Origin: Oceanobacillus sojae
GTDB taxonomy: Bacteria > Bacillota > Bacilli > Bacillales > Amphibacillaceae
Length of the DNA stretch: 64,000 nt
Assembly (NCBI RefSeq): GCF_007991515.1
Contig: NZ_BJYM01000016.1
Location: 62,001-126,000 of the forward strand
Reading direction: 5' to 3'
Under the pieces are notes generated by a model that saw nothing but the letters and a program-made list of their open reading frames with translations, ran no database searches and had not been told where the DNA came from. The translations under genes were made by a program, and so were the position numbers. Shown here piece after piece: positions 26,504 to 35,782 of the stretch. Numbering within the stretch: the stretch's first letter is position 1; every line of letters begins with the position of its first letter.

Positions 26504-27571
26504 ATGTTTTTAGCCTGGAACGAAATAAGGAATAACAAGCTGCGTTTTACATTGGTTATTGGTGTTTTGGTGCTTATTTCTTACCTGGTTTTCTTTTTAT
26601 CAGGGCTGGCAAATGGATTAGAGCAATTAAACCGTGAAGCTGTTGATAAATGGGAAGCAGATGGGATTATTCTGACAGAAGAATCGGATTTGCGGCTGCA
26701 GCAATCTATCCTGTCCAAGGATGATTTTGATGGGAGCGGCGTTGATGAATATACCGAATTATCTCAGCTGAGTGCGATTGCCAGTAACGGGGATAAAAAA
26801 GAAAATGTATATATTTTTGCAGTAGATCCATCTTCCTTTATCATGCCGGATGTTACCGAAGGAAATGCTTTTGTGGATGAAGGGGAAGTCATAGCTGATG
26901 ATACATTAAAAGAAGACGGCTTTGAAATCGGTGACGAGCTTTCTCTGTCTTCTACAGATGAAACGTTAGAAATTGTCGGATTTACTGATAAAGCAAGGTT
27001 TAATGCAGCGCCAGTACTGTTCACGGACCAGGATACACTGGAGACCCTTCAATACGGGGAATTTGCTGAAGAAGATAGTGATGCGATTAATGCCTTCATC
27101 ATTCGTACAGATAATTTAAATAATGTGGAAGCAGACAAAACATTACAGGTTATTGATACAGAAACTTTTATAGAAAATTTACCAGGCTATACAGAACAAA
27201 ATTTGACGCTGACATTGATGATATACTTCTTATTTATTATATCGGCTGTTGTACTGGCAATTTTTCTTTATGTACTTACCATTCAGAAGATAAGTATTTT
27301 TGGGGTAATGAAGGCGCAGGGGATATCATCCGGGTACTTGGCCGGCTCTGTAGTGGCCCAGACATTTTTACTTTCTTTAGCTGGTGTTATGATCGGGCTG
27401 TTTTTGGCGGTAATCACAGGCTTATTTTTACCTGCGGCAGTACCGGTAGCCTTTAATTACATCGAAATGTTGATTTATGGAATCATCCTGATTGTTGTGT
27501 CAGTAATTGGAGCATTAATCTCCGTACAGACCATTGTACGAATTGATCCATTAAAGGCGATAGGAGGGTAA
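26504..27571 (+). CDS. FtsX-type ABC transporter permease (HrtB/MacB-like)
   Basis: About 355 residues with the FtsX architecture: one N-terminal span (about 15-35), a large extracytoplasmic domain of roughly 200 residues, and three C-terminal spans ending in the conserved RIDPLKAIGG. The opening MFLAWNEIRNNKLRF and the general shape resemble the heme-efflux permease HrtB, though the substrate is not fixed by sequence. Start at ATG 26504 behind GGGAAG; an ATG at 26480 lacks a site. It is seven bases upstream of its ATPase gene. Confidence 0.85.
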   Translation: MFLAWNEIRNNKLRFTLVIGVLVLISYLVFFLSGLANGLEQLNREAVDKWEADGIILTEESDLRLQQSILSKDDFDGSGVDEYTELSQLSAIASNGDKKENVYIFAVDPSSFIMPDVTEGNAFVDEGEVIADDTLKEDGFEIGDELSLSSTDETLEIVGFTDKARFNAAPVLFTDQDTLETLQYGEFAEEDSDAINAFIIRTDNLNNVEADKTLQVIDTETFIENLPGYTEQNLTLTLMIYFLFIISAVVLAIFLYVLTIQKISIFGVMKAQGISSGYLAGSVVAQTFLLSLAGVMIGLFLAVITGLFLPAAVPVAFNYIEMLIYGIILIVVSVIGALISVQTIVRIDPLKAIGG

Positions 27572-27577
27572 GAGAGC

Positions 27578-28267
27578 ATGGCTATTTTAGAATTGAAGAA
27601 GGTACAGAAAACTTTTGGAACCGGCAGAACAAAAGTGGAAGCAATGAAAGAAACGGATTTTGAAGCTGAAAAAGGAGAATTAATTGCTGTGATTGGTCCC
27701 TCCGGATCAGGAAAAAGTACATTTTTAACTATTGCAGGCGGACTGCAGACACCAACTGACGGGGAAGTAATGATTAATGGAACAGCTTTGGCGGATTTAA
27801 AGGAGAAAAAACGTGCTGCATTAAGGCTGAAGGAAGTCGGTTTTGTATTACAGGCATCTAATCTCATACCTTATTTAAATGTCGGACAGCAGATGCAGCT
27901 GTTAGATAAGGTAAAGAAAGGGAATCTGCAAAAGGAGGAGGCGAAGGAGCTTTATCAGTCACTGGGAATTGACCATTTAATCCGTAACTTTCCGAAGGAC
28001 TTATCCGGCGGGGAAAAGCAGCGGGTTGCAATTGCCAAAGCACTTTATACCAACCCAAGTATTATTTTAGCGGATGAGCCAACTGCATCCCTCGATTCTG
28101 ATCGCGCGTTTGAGGTAATGAATATGCTGAAAGAAATAACCAAAGAAAAGCAGACAGCAACCATTGTTGTGACCCATGATACGCGCCTGATTGATGATTG
28201 TGATAAAGTATATAAGATTACAGACGGTAAGATGGAATTACAGGAAAGAGTGTATGATACATTATAG
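27578..28267 (+). CDS. ABC transporter ATP-binding protein (HrtA/LolD-like)
   Basis: A 229-residue ATPase: Walker A GPSGSGKST (about 40-48), the Q-loop in FVLQASNLIPYLNV, signature LSGGEKQR, Walker B IILADEPTASLD followed by SDRA, and switch histidine VVTHD. The ADEPTASLDxDRA and QxSxLxPYL features are those of HrtA-type ATPases paired with FtsX-like permeases. It forms an exporter or mechanotransmission unit with the upstream permease. Confidence 0.9.
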   Translation: MAILELKKVQKTFGTGRTKVEAMKETDFEAEKGELIAVIGPSGSGKSTFLTIAGGLQTPTDGEVMINGTALADLKEKKRAALRLKEVGFVLQASNLIPYLNVGQQMQLLDKVKKGNLQKEEAKELYQSLGIDHLIRNFPKDLSGGEKQRVAIAKALYTNPSIILADEPTASLDSDRAFEVMNMLKEITKEKQTATIVVTHDTRLIDDCDKVYKITDGKMELQERVYDTL

Positions 28268-28277
28268 TAGACGTAAT

Positions 28278-28320
28278 AAAAAGTGATGCAGAGCCGGTTT
28301 ACGGCAATGGATCACTTTTT
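28278..28320 (+). terminator. Terminator of the FtsX-type ABC operon
   Basis: AAAAAGTGAT at 28278-28287 pairs with ATCACTTTTT at 28311-28320, with an inner CCG/CGG pair. Confidence 0.88.
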
Positions 28321-28400
28321 ATTTAAATAATATTTCATATCATTTAAAGCTTTGCTGTTAAAAAATCCTCATAGAATAAAACACTATTATCTATTTAAAA

Positions 28401-29252
28401 TCAATCCGTTTTCGACGCTTTACGAATAATAATCTGCCAATGAGGTCCTGTTTCAACATGATATGCATTGGCAAAGGAACCCTGGTTGATAGCTACGCCT
28501 AAATTATCTAATGAATTCACATATAGTAAAGGCTCACCAAGTCGAATTTCGGCAAAGGAATGTCTATATGTCATGATATTTTTATATACTTGCTGACGAT
28601 TAGTGGCAATGGTAACTTCAAAAGCATCACCGTGTGCAACATTGATTTTTTGGAATAACTCTCGGCTGATATTGGTCCATAGATTACCAAAACGGATATC
28701 CAATATATCAATATTACCGTAGACAATATCATCTTCTATAAATGCCTCCGGTTTTGTTAATTCGACAATATCATCTGTATCAATAGCCGGTCCGACTTCT
28801 TCAAAGGTAATTGTATTTGATGCCAGTCTTGCTCCGGTGTACGCATAAACATCCCGGCCATGAAACGTATAGGATTCACCTGATTGGGGCAGCCTATTTG
28901 TTTTTTCATCGATAATTCTTGCTTCCTTGATGCCGATATCCTTCTTAATATGAGTAAGTGTTCCGTTATCTGGTGTCACGATATACTGGTTATTCACCGT
29001 TTTCACAACAACACTCAGCCTCGAAGTACCAACTCCCGGATCGACTACAGAAATAAAAACCGTCTCTTCTGGCCAGTATGGTAAAGTTTGATACAAACGA
29101 TAAGAACCCTCCCAAATGTTATATTGCGGGATATTGTGTGTCAGATCAAATACCCGGAGATTGGAATCTACAGTAAGTGCCACCCCATACATTGCACTGA
29201 CTGCACCATCACTGATACCAAAGTCTGTTTGAATTACTAAATTTCTGCCCAT
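28401..29252 (-). CDS. SAM hydroxide adenosyltransferase (DUF62, SAM hydrolase)
   Basis: A 283-residue member of the chlorinase/fluorinase-like DUF62 family, which split S-adenosylmethionine with water into adenosine and methionine. TDFGISDGAVSAMYG at the N-terminus holds the SAM-binding aspartate; VVDPGVG and TPDNGTLTHI are family motifs; FHGRDVYA carries the H-R-D region of the hydrolytic triad. It lacks the loop specific to fluorinases. Expression is led by a T-box (29325-29615), so transcription should respond to an uncharged tRNA. Confidence 0.92.
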   Translation of the reverse strand: MGRNLVIQTDFGISDGAVSAMYGVALTVDSNLRVFDLTHNIPQYNIWEGSYRLYQTLPYWPEETVFISVVDPGVGTSRLSVVVKTVNNQYIVTPDNGTLTHIKKDIGIKEARIIDEKTNRLPQSGESYTFHGRDVYAYTGARLASNTITFEEVGPAIDTDDIVELTKPEAFIEDDIVYGNIDILDIRFGNLWTNISRELFQKINVAHGDAFEVTIATNRQQVYKNIMTYRHSFAEIRLGEPLLYVNSLDNLGVAINQGSFANAYHVETGPHWQIIIRKASKTD

Positions 29253-29324
29253 TTAAAACCCTCCTGTATGTTAGCCTTTATTTTCGCTGATGAGTAGCTG
29301 GTTTCCTTTTCTAATAAGAAATTA

Positions 29325-29615
29325 AAAAACCACGCCCGTATCGAATAAACGATAAGGACGTGGCTGGAATTTACGTGGTACCACCTTATTTTACTGTATG
29401 CTCACACATACAGCCTCATCAAGTACGAAAGCATGGAGCTTTTATACTGTGGTATTGATAACGAGTACCAAATCTCGCCGGAACCTACTTATATCTAAGG
29501 GATACTTTCAGCACGAAGCTCAGAGACCATTGTTCAGATTCTTATTTTTACTTCTTTTCAGCTACCGAAGTTCTCTGTGAAAAAATAGGTGAATCTTACT
29601 TTTCCTCTTCAACGC
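29325..29615 (-). ncRNA. T-box leader RNA
   Basis: Read on the minus strand. The antiterminator T-box AAGGTGGTACCACG (complement of 29374-29387) is near consensus. It is followed by the competing terminator, CCACGTCC...GGGCGTGG with a T-run (complement of 29325-29363). Upstream lie a stem I with GAAGAGG, AAGTAAGATTC and GAATCTGAACAATGGTCTCTG, and a downstream GTAGG-TTCCGG stem. The specifier loop TGAACAATGGT allows AUG (Met), AAU (Asn) or CAA (Gln); methionine would fit the SAM hydrolase it controls but is not proven. Confidence 0.9.
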
Positions 29616-29905
29616 TTTTGATAAATAACAAATGTGAATTATCGTCATTATAAGTAATTGTCATATAAAATGCAAGCGGTTGTAGCAAAATGATAACGTG
29701 AAAGCTGAGATGGTAATATAAGATATTTCGGAAGTTTATCCATTTAAATGATAAATGGAATATCCGTGCATAAGATATTAATAAAGAAATAAATGATATT
29801 TTTCATTTAAAACGGGACAAGCATACAAAAGAGCGTAGAACGTAGCAGCTGTATATCTTTTCTTCAGTTGGATTTTCTAACTTTATTAAGCCCTCTTTAA
29901 GATAA
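29616..29905. other. Intergenic region between the T-box and the pst promoter
   Basis: AT-rich, holding the T-box promoter on the minus strand and upstream pst sequence. I see no gene. Confidence 0.4.
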
Positions 29906-29922
29906 TTTACATACTCTTTACA
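29906..29922 (+). promoter_or_regulatory. Pho box (PhoP binding repeats) of pstS
   Basis: Two direct repeats TTTACA, at 29906-29911 and 29917-29922, exactly 11 bp apart. This is the TTHACA-N5 array recognised by PhoP, about 100 bases before pstS, followed by a possible -10 TATATT at 29935-29940. Confidence 0.75.
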
Positions 29923-30022
29923 TTAACAACAAACTATATTAATAATTCTTCTCTATACTTCAAAGTAAGGACAGAGAAGAAATGTCCAGTAAATATAGGA
30001 TGAATTTTAAGGGGGCCCTTTG

Positions 30023-30982
30023 ATGAGCTTTAAACGTATTACTTTATTCTTTTTAGTTTCTGTTTTAGTTTTCTTAACAGCATGTGGTTCAGATGATGCA
30101 GATAGTGCAGGAGATTCTGGATCTGATAATGGAGAAGAACTGACAGGAAATATCGCAATTGATGGTTCAGGTACTGTATTTCCATTAATGGCACGTTTAG
30201 CTGAAGACTATATGTTAAATGAGCAGCAGGGCGTTTCGATAGAAGTAAGTCGTGCCGGGACGAGTGCAGGTTTTCAAAAATTCCTAGTTGAAAACGGGAC
30301 AGACTTTAATGATGCATCAAGAGAAATAAAAGAAGAAGAACAGGCAAAAGCAGATGAATTAGGTATTGAGGTTCAAGAGTTAAAGGTTGCATTAGATGGT
30401 TTAACAATTGTGACGCATCCAGATAATGACTGGGCAACAGAGTTAACACCAGAGCAGGTACAGGGGATTTTCCTTGGTGAATATACAAAGTGGTCAGATC
30501 TTGATGATTCTTGGCCAAATGAAGATATTAAAACGTATGGTCCAAATGAAAATCATGGAACATATGAGTTCTTTTACGAAACTATTTTAGAAGAACAAGA
30601 CTTAGTAAATGGCATTGATCTTCAGCAAGATTACTCAACATTAGTAACACTGGTTTCGGAAGATAAGAATGCCATTGGATTCTTTGGATTTGGTTACTAT
30701 CAAAGTAATCAGGACACGATTAATGCAGTATCTATTGATTTTGGAGAAGGGGCAGTTGAACCTTCCCTGGATACCATTGCAGAGGATGGACCTTACGCAG
30801 ATTATACACGTCCCGTATTCACTTACTTGAATGTAAATCATGCACAGGAAAAACCACAAGTTCTTGATTATGCAAAATATGTTTTAGAAAATGCGAATAA
30901 TATTGCCGGTGAGACTGGATTTGCACCAATTCCTGATGAGGAAGTTCAGTCTCAGCTGGAAGCTTTAGAAGGAATAGAATAA
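30023..30982 (+). CDS. pstS: Phosphate ABC transporter substrate-binding lipoprotein
   Basis: About 319 residues with a lipoprotein signal and lipobox LTAC. The mature protein has IDGSGTVFPLM (phosphate-binding serines and glycine), SRAGTSAGFQKF and ASREIKEEE, all typical of PstS. Captures phosphate at the outer face of the membrane for PstCA. Start at ATG 30023 after AAGGGGG. Induced under phosphate starvation through the Pho box. A strong palindrome follows and probably sets its expression above that of the rest. Confidence 0.95.
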   Translation: MSFKRITLFFLVSVLVFLTACGSDDADSAGDSGSDNGEELTGNIAIDGSGTVFPLMARLAEDYMLNEQQGVSIEVSRAGTSAGFQKFLVENGTDFNDASREIKEEEQAKADELGIEVQELKVALDGLTIVTHPDNDWATELTPEQVQGIFLGEYTKWSDLDDSWPNEDIKTYGPNENHGTYEFFYETILEEQDLVNGIDLQQDYSTLVTLVSEDKNAIGFFGFGYYQSNQDTINAVSIDFGEGAVEPSLDTIAEDGPYADYTRPVFTYLNVNHAQEKPQVLDYAKYVLENANNIAGETGFAPIPDEEVQSQLEALEGIE

Positions 30983-30993
30983 GAAAAGAAGAT

Positions 30994-31023
30994 AGATGAG
31001 AGGTGCAGCTGCACCTCTCATCT
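30994..31023 (+). terminator. Perfect 30-base palindrome between pstS and pstC
   Basis: A fully symmetric sequence with arms AGATGAGAGGTGCAG, loopless at the DNA level, followed by TCCTCTTATTTTTTG. In RNA it forms a hairpin that could act as a partial terminator or 3'-end stabiliser of pstS mRNA. Confidence 0.75.
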
Positions 31024-31062
31024 TCCTCTTATTTTTTGATGAGGAAAGGTGGCTTTTGAATA

Positions 31063-32007
31063 ATGGCTGCAGATAATAAGAACCGTACGTCGGTTAGTGA
31101 AATGATTGAGCAACAAAAGCGGAAGCGGAAATTTTTTAATCAATTAGAACGGATGATACCGGGTCTATTATTGATTATTGCTTCCATATCGGTTCTTACA
31201 ACAATCGGGATTATTTATACTTTGTTTGCTGAATCAGTTGCGTTTTTCCGGAATGTGCCGATTCTTGATTTCTTTACAGGAACGGTATTAAAGCCGTTAA
31301 GCCAAAACCCTGAATTTGGTGTATTACCTTTATTAAATGGAACGATTATCTCAACAGTTATTGCAATGCTGGTAGCTGGGCCAATCGGGATGATGTCGGC
31401 GATTTATTTAAGTGAATATGCTCCTGATAACGTACGAAGAGTGATAAAACCGTTATTGGAGATCCTGGCAGGAGTGCCAACAATTGTTTACGGGTTCTTT
31501 GCGTTTACATTTGTAACACCTTTACTGAGAATGATTTTCCCATCTATTGAAGCGACAAATATTCTTAGTCCGGGAATTATCATGGGTGTGATGATTATTC
31601 CAATGATTGCTTCGCTGTCAGAGGATGCGATGTCATCTGTTCCTAACTCTATGAGAGAAGGAGCTTTAGCACTTGGGTCAACGAAGCTGGAGACAACATT
31701 TAAAGTAGTTATCCCTGCAGCATTATCAGGAATTATTGCTTCCTTTGTGCTTGGTATTTCCCGGGCAATAGGGGAAACGATGATTGTAGCTATCGCAAGT
31801 GGAAGCTCTAAGAATTTCTCCTTTGACATTACTGGGTCTATGCAGACAATGACTGCTTATATTGTAGAGGTAGCCGGGGGAGAAGCAGCAGCAGGAACAA
31901 CAATTTATTATAGTCTTTATGCTGTGGCACTAACGTTATTTGTTTTCACATTAATTATGAATCTATTAGCAAAATATATTTCACGTAAATTTAGAGAGGA
32001 GTACTAA
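31063..32007 (+). CDS. pstC: Phosphate ABC transporter permease PstC
   Basis: A 314-residue membrane protein with six spans, a cytoplasmic N-terminus and a large loop between spans 1 and 2 (FRNVPILDFFTG). The coupling loop REGALALGSTKLETTFKVVIPAAL (about 200-223) and SRAIGETMIVAIASGSS are the family signature. With PstA it forms the phosphate channel. It lies one base before pstA. Confidence 0.95.
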   Translation: MAADNKNRTSVSEMIEQQKRKRKFFNQLERMIPGLLLIIASISVLTTIGIIYTLFAESVAFFRNVPILDFFTGTVLKPLSQNPEFGVLPLLNGTIISTVIAMLVAGPIGMMSAIYLSEYAPDNVRRVIKPLLEILAGVPTIVYGFFAFTFVTPLLRMIFPSIEATNILSPGIIMGVMIIPMIASLSEDAMSSVPNSMREGALALGSTKLETTFKVVIPAALSGIIASFVLGISRAIGETMIVAIASGSSKNFSFDITGSMQTMTAYIVEVAGGEAAAGTTIYYSLYAVALTLFVFTLIMNLLAKYISRKFREEY

Positions 32008-32008
32008 G

Positions 32009-32899
32009 ATGGCAACAAAATATATGGATGCAGAACTGGTCGGAAAGCGTATGTCATCTCGTGTACGAAAGAATGCAGGCTGGAAAGGCCTTTTCTTTGC
32101 CTCTACATTATTTGGTCTGATTGTACTGGCAGTATTACTTGTCCGTATTTTTACGCAGGGAATAGAATATATCAATATTGACTTTCTAAAGAACCATCTA
32201 TCAACGGATGCAAGCAGAGCGGGTATTATGGGAGCAATTCTAGGAACTGCATGGCTGATGGTAGTTGTTATTCCGGTAACAATGGTAATTGGAGTAGGGA
32301 CAGCAATTTATCTGGAGCTTTATGCAAAGAAAGGAAAACTTCAATCCTTTATTGCAACAAATATTTCTAACTTAGCAGGTGTTCCATCCATTGTTTATGG
32401 ACTATTAGGTCTGACATTATTTGTCCGTGCTTTAGAATTTGGAAATGTTATTTTAGCTGGCGGGTTAACATTAGCTTTGCTTGTGCTTCCAATCGTAATT
32501 GTTGCAGCACAAGAAGCTCTTCGGGCAGTGCCGGGTAGCTTGAGTGAAGCGTCCTACGGCATGGGAGCAACAAAATGGCAGACTGTACGTCGTATTATTC
32601 TGCCGGCAGCATTACCTGGGATTTTAACGGGAGCAATTTTAGCATTATCGCGTGCAATAGGGGAAACAGCTCCATTAACCGTTCTTGGTATACCAGCTTT
32701 ATTAATCCCGTTTCCAGAAGGTATTTTTGATACATTTACGGCATTACCAATGCAAATTTATTATTGGACTATTGATGCTTCTCTTGTAGCAGAATATGCG
32801 AACTTAGCAGCGGCGACAATTATTGTACTATTAGTTTTGCTATTTTTGCTAAACTCTATCGCAATCCTGATTCGAAATAAATTTCAGCAGCGTTACTAA
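32009..32899 (+). CDS. pstA: Phosphate ABC transporter permease PstA
   Basis: A 296-residue permease with six spans. LSEASYGMGATKWQTVRRIILPAALPG is the ATPase-contact loop, and SRAIGETAPLTVLGIP is the conserved PstA segment. RBS AGAGGAG lies at the end of pstC, with a one-base gap. Partner of PstC. Confidence 0.95.
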   Translation: MATKYMDAELVGKRMSSRVRKNAGWKGLFFASTLFGLIVLAVLLVRIFTQGIEYINIDFLKNHLSTDASRAGIMGAILGTAWLMVVVIPVTMVIGVGTAIYLELYAKKGKLQSFIATNISNLAGVPSIVYGLLGLTLFVRALEFGNVILAGGLTLALLVLPIVIVAAQEALRAVPGSLSEASYGMGATKWQTVRRIILPAALPGILTGAILALSRAIGETAPLTVLGIPALLIPFPEGIFDTFTALPMQIYYWTIDASLVAEYANLAAATIIVLLVLLFLLNSIAILIRNKFQQRY

Positions 32900-32942
32900 A
32901 TAAATAAAAAGAGATTTAATATAAGAGAGGAGATTATCCTAA

Positions 32943-33776
32943 ATGAGTACTGTAATGACAAAAGCAATTAACTTGAAACTTGTAAGAAATGAAAACGAAA
33001 GAAGCGAACCGGAAGTGGAAAAAGAAGTAGTTTATGATACAAAAGGGTTAAATTTATGGTATGGAGAAACACATGCTTTAAAAAATATTAATATGGATAT
33101 TAAGGAAAAAGAGGTAACAGCAATTATTGGGCCGTCCGGGTGCGGAAAGTCAACATATTTGAAGACATTAAACCGTATGGTGGAACTGGTTCCAATTGTA
33201 AAAACATCTGGTCAGATAACGTATAAAGGAAAAAATATTTTAGATAAATCGTTTCGTGTAGAAGATCTGCGGACTCAGGTGGGAATGGTATTTCAAAAAG
33301 CAAATCCATTTCCAAAATCAATCTATGAAAATATTGCTTATGGCCCAAAAATCCATGGTATTAAAAATAAAAAGATACTTGATGAGATCGTTGAAAAAAG
33401 CCTGCGTGGCGCATTTATTTGGGATGAATTAAAGGATCGTCTTAATGATAATGCGTATGGGTTATCAGGTGGACAGCAGCAGCGTCTATGTATTGCCCGC
33501 TGTTTAGCCGTCGAGCCGAATGTTATTTTAATGGATGAGCCGACATCTGCGCTGGATCCGAAATCAACTCTGCGAATTGAAGAGCTTGTACAGGAATTGA
33601 AGAAGGATTATGCCATTGTTATTGTAACGCATAATATGCAGCAGGCAGCCCGGATTTCTGACAAAACAGCATTCTTCCTGAATGGAGAAATTATTGAATA
33701 TGATAAAACAGATCATATTTTCAATAATCCTACGGATGAGCGCACAGGAGATTATATCTCTGGACGATTTGGATAA
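32943..33776 (+). CDS. pstB: Phosphate ABC transporter ATP-binding protein
   Basis: A 277-residue ATPase with an N-terminal extension of about 30 residues before the core [19 protein letters not shown]. Walker [11 protein letters not shown]-loop [20 protein letters not shown], signature LSGGQQQR, Walker [14 protein letters not shown] and switch [13 protein letters not shown] are all intact. Only one pstB is present, unlike the two in B. subtilis. The last gene; a hairpin follows. No phoU is adjacent. Confidence 0.95.
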   Translation: MSTVMTKAINLKLVRNENERSEPEVEKEVVYDTKGLNLWYGETHALKNINMDIKEKEVTAIIGPSGCGKSTYLKTLNRMVELVPIVKTSGQITYKGKNILDKSFRVEDLRTQVGMVFQKANPFPKSIYENIAYGPKIHGIKNKKILDEIVEKSLRGAFIWDELKDRLNDNAYGLSGGQQQRLCIARCLAVEPNVILMDEPTSALDPKSTLRIEELVQELKKDYAIVIVTHNMQQAARISDKTAFFLNGEIIEYDKTDHIFNNPTDERTGDYISGRFG

Positions 33777-33794
33777 GTGAATAAGACTTCTATG

Positions 33795-33822
33795 AGAATG
33801 GCTTTCCGGGTCATTCTTTTTT
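33795..33822 (+). terminator. Terminator of the pst operon
   Basis: AGAATG at 33796-33801 pairs with CATTCT at about 33811-33817, followed by TTTTT. Confidence 0.7.
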
Positions 33823-33904
33823 GTATTTCAGATGGATAAATTCAATGTATGATAGAAGGACAGAGAATATTTTATATGGCCTTTCCAGAAGAGGGTTTTT
33901 AAAG

Positions 33905-33925
33905 TTATCCACATTGTGTGGATAA
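33905..33925. other. Two inverted perfect DnaA boxes
   Basis: TTATCCACA at 33905-33913 and its complement TGTGGATAA at 33917-33925 face each other across three bases. Both match the 9-bp DnaA box consensus exactly. They lie in a non-coding gap of about 365 bases (33777-34141) that otherwise holds only the pst terminator. Confidence 0.75.
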
Positions 33926-34141
33926 CGCAGGATTCATTATAATAGATCCATTTTTGTTAGCTTGGTTCTTTATTTTTGGAAAAAATCTTGTTCTGTCTAA
34001 TTTTCTGCCCCAGGAAACTATAAAAGTCTTTAATAATTTGTAAAATCACTCGTTTTCTTTATATTTATCACGGTGCAATCGGGTATAAGATTTCCTTAAC
34101 AAGAACAGTGGGAAAAACGCCCGCTGAATAAAGTTTTACTA

Positions 34142-34384
34142 TTAAGAAACTATTCTATAAATAATTCTAAATGCAGCTGGCACAAGTATGACCAATGCTA
34201 TAAAGAGATGGATATACCTTCTGGTTGTGAAACTGGTATAAGTCCATAATAATAATAGAATAAAAGATGCCACAACCAATAGCTCGATTAAAGCCAGCCA
34301 ATTTGTCGGATAAAGCTCATATAGAATAGAAATGAAAAAATAAATAATTCCGCTCAGAATAAATCCTTTTTTAGCTGAATCCAT
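34142..34384 (-). CDS. Small membrane protein of unknown function
   Basis: Eighty residues from the ATG at 34384, which follows GAAGGTGGG. Three hydrophobic segments (about 7-25, 30-47 and 56-73) separated by short polar turns. I recognise no family. Monocistronic, divergent from the acetyltransferase gene. Confidence 0.65.
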   Translation of the reverse strand: MDSAKKGFILSGIIYFFISILYELYPTNWLALIELLVVASFILLLLWTYTSFTTRRYIHLFIALVILVPAAFRIIYRIVS

Positions 34385-34534
34385 ATTAATCCCACCTTCT
34401 GCTAAGCATATAATCATTCTTCCCTTAATATAAAAGGTAAAACGTACTGTATATAATTAGGAAAGCGTTATCTTATGTATACTTTGGTCTGCAGGTTATA
34501 ATAAGATTAGTTTAAAAATAAGAAGGTGAATAGT

Positions 34535-34948
34535 ATGCAAATTAATTATCAAGAAATGAAAAAGCTGGATCAGAGGCCTTTGGAGGATTTGTATACAGAT
34601 GTTGGCTGGTCTGCTTACACAAAAGATGTGGATAGGCTGCAGCAGTCTGTTGAAAACTCTTTATATGTTTTAACGGCCTGGCATGAAGATGAATTAATTG
34701 GATTAATTAGAGTGGTGGAAGACGGTCTATCTATTATTTATATTCAAGATTTGCTTGTAAAAAATGCATACCATAATCAAAAAATAGGCTCTGAATTAAT
34801 GCAAAGTGTGTTAAATAAATATGCAGGTGTCAATCAAAAAGTATTGTTAACAGAGGAAGCTCCTAATACCAGATATTTTTATGAGAAAAATGGATTTAAG
34901 TCATGTGATCAAGGAGATGCAGTAGCTTTCGCGCAACTCAAGTCTTAA
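34535..34948 (+). CDS. GNAT-family N-acetyltransferase
   Basis: About 137 residues. The acetyl-CoA motif is IQDLLVKNAYHNQKIGSELMQSVL (about 70-95) and the C-terminal YFYEKNGFKSC is the usual closing strand. Substrate unknown. Start at ATG 34535 with AAGGTG seven bases upstream rather than the in-frame GTG at 34526. Confidence 0.88.
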   Translation: MQINYQEMKKLDQRPLEDLYTDVGWSAYTKDVDRLQQSVENSLYVLTAWHEDELIGLIRVVEDGLSIIYIQDLLVKNAYHNQKIGSELMQSVLNKYAGVNQKVLLTEEAPNTRYFYEKNGFKSCDQGDAVAFAQLKS

Positions 34949-35029
34949 CCGGATAGAAAACAAGTTTGGATACTTTCTGGAAGGGAACATTTTAAAATAG
35001 AAGCATTATATGAAGAGGAGTTGTTAAGA

Positions 35030-35677
35030 ATGAACGTAGTTGTTATTGGAGCGAATGGACAAATTGGAAGACATCTTGTTAATCAGCTTCATATCAATGA
35101 ACAGCATGAGGTTACGGCAATGGTCCGAAAAGAAGAACAGAAAAAAGAACTGGAAGCAAATGGAGTTCATGCTGTTTTAGCAGATTTAGAAGGCAGTATT
35201 TCCGGTTTGGAGGATGCTTTGAAGGGCGCAGATGCAGTAGTATTTACAGCAGGCTCTGGCGGCCATACCGGTCTGGATAAAACATTGCTTATTGATTTAG
35301 ATGGAGCTGTAAAATCAATTGAAGCAGCAAAAAATACGAATGTGAGACGTTTTGTTATGGTCAGTGCATTCCAGGCGCATAATCGTGACAGCTGGGCAGA
35401 CAGTCCAATTAAACCATATATGGTGGCTAAACACTTTGCTGATGAAACGTTGATACACAGCGGCCTTGACTATACAATCGTTCGTCCAGGCGGCTTGCAG
35501 AATGAACCGGGTACAGGAAAAGTACAGGCGAGTGAAAATCTGGAACGAGGCAGCATACCCCGCGAAGATGTAGCAGCTGTCATTGTCGAAGTATTGGAAG
35601 CGAAAAACACGTATAGAAAGGGCTTCGATTTAATTACCGGGGAAGATTCAGTAAGCGATGCTGTTAAGAAAATTTAA
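35030..35677 (+). CDS. yhfK: NAD(P)-binding atypical SDR protein YhfK
   Basis: About 215 residues of Rossmann fold. GANGQIGRHLVNQL (5-18) is the dinucleotide loop; FTAGSGGHTGLDKTLLIDLDGA and IVRPGGLQNEPGTG match B. subtilis YhfK closely. It belongs to the NmrA-like/atypical short-chain dehydrogenase group; no enzymatic activity is established to my knowledge. Start at ATG 35030 after GAGGAG. Confidence 0.92.
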   Translation: MNVVVIGANGQIGRHLVNQLHINEQHEVTAMVRKEEQKKELEANGVHAVLADLEGSISGLEDALKGADAVVFTAGSGGHTGLDKTLLIDLDGAVKSIEAAKNTNVRRFVMVSAFQAHNRDSWADSPIKPYMVAKHFADETLIHSGLDYTIVRPGGLQNEPGTGKVQASENLERGSIPREDVAAVIVEVLEAKNTYRKGFDLITGEDSVSDAVKKI

Positions 35678-35687
35678 ATGCTTATTC

Positions 35688-35712
35688 AGGCGCTCTTTTC
35701 AGGGCGTCTTTT
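35688..35712 (+). terminator. Terminator of yhfK
   Basis: GGCGCTC and GGGCGTC form a 7-bp stem with two wobble pairs, followed by TTTTTT. Confidence 0.7.
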
Positions 35713-35782
35713 TTGATTGTTAAGTATTAGTGTGGAGCTCGGAAAGTTATATTTATAATAGTGAAGAAGAGAGGGTTTTAAA

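Noticed and set aside
34459-34474. GGAAAGCGTTATCT as a cre site between the small membrane protein and acetyltransferase genes
   Set aside because: Two mismatches at the outer consensus positions and no carbon-related gene nearby.
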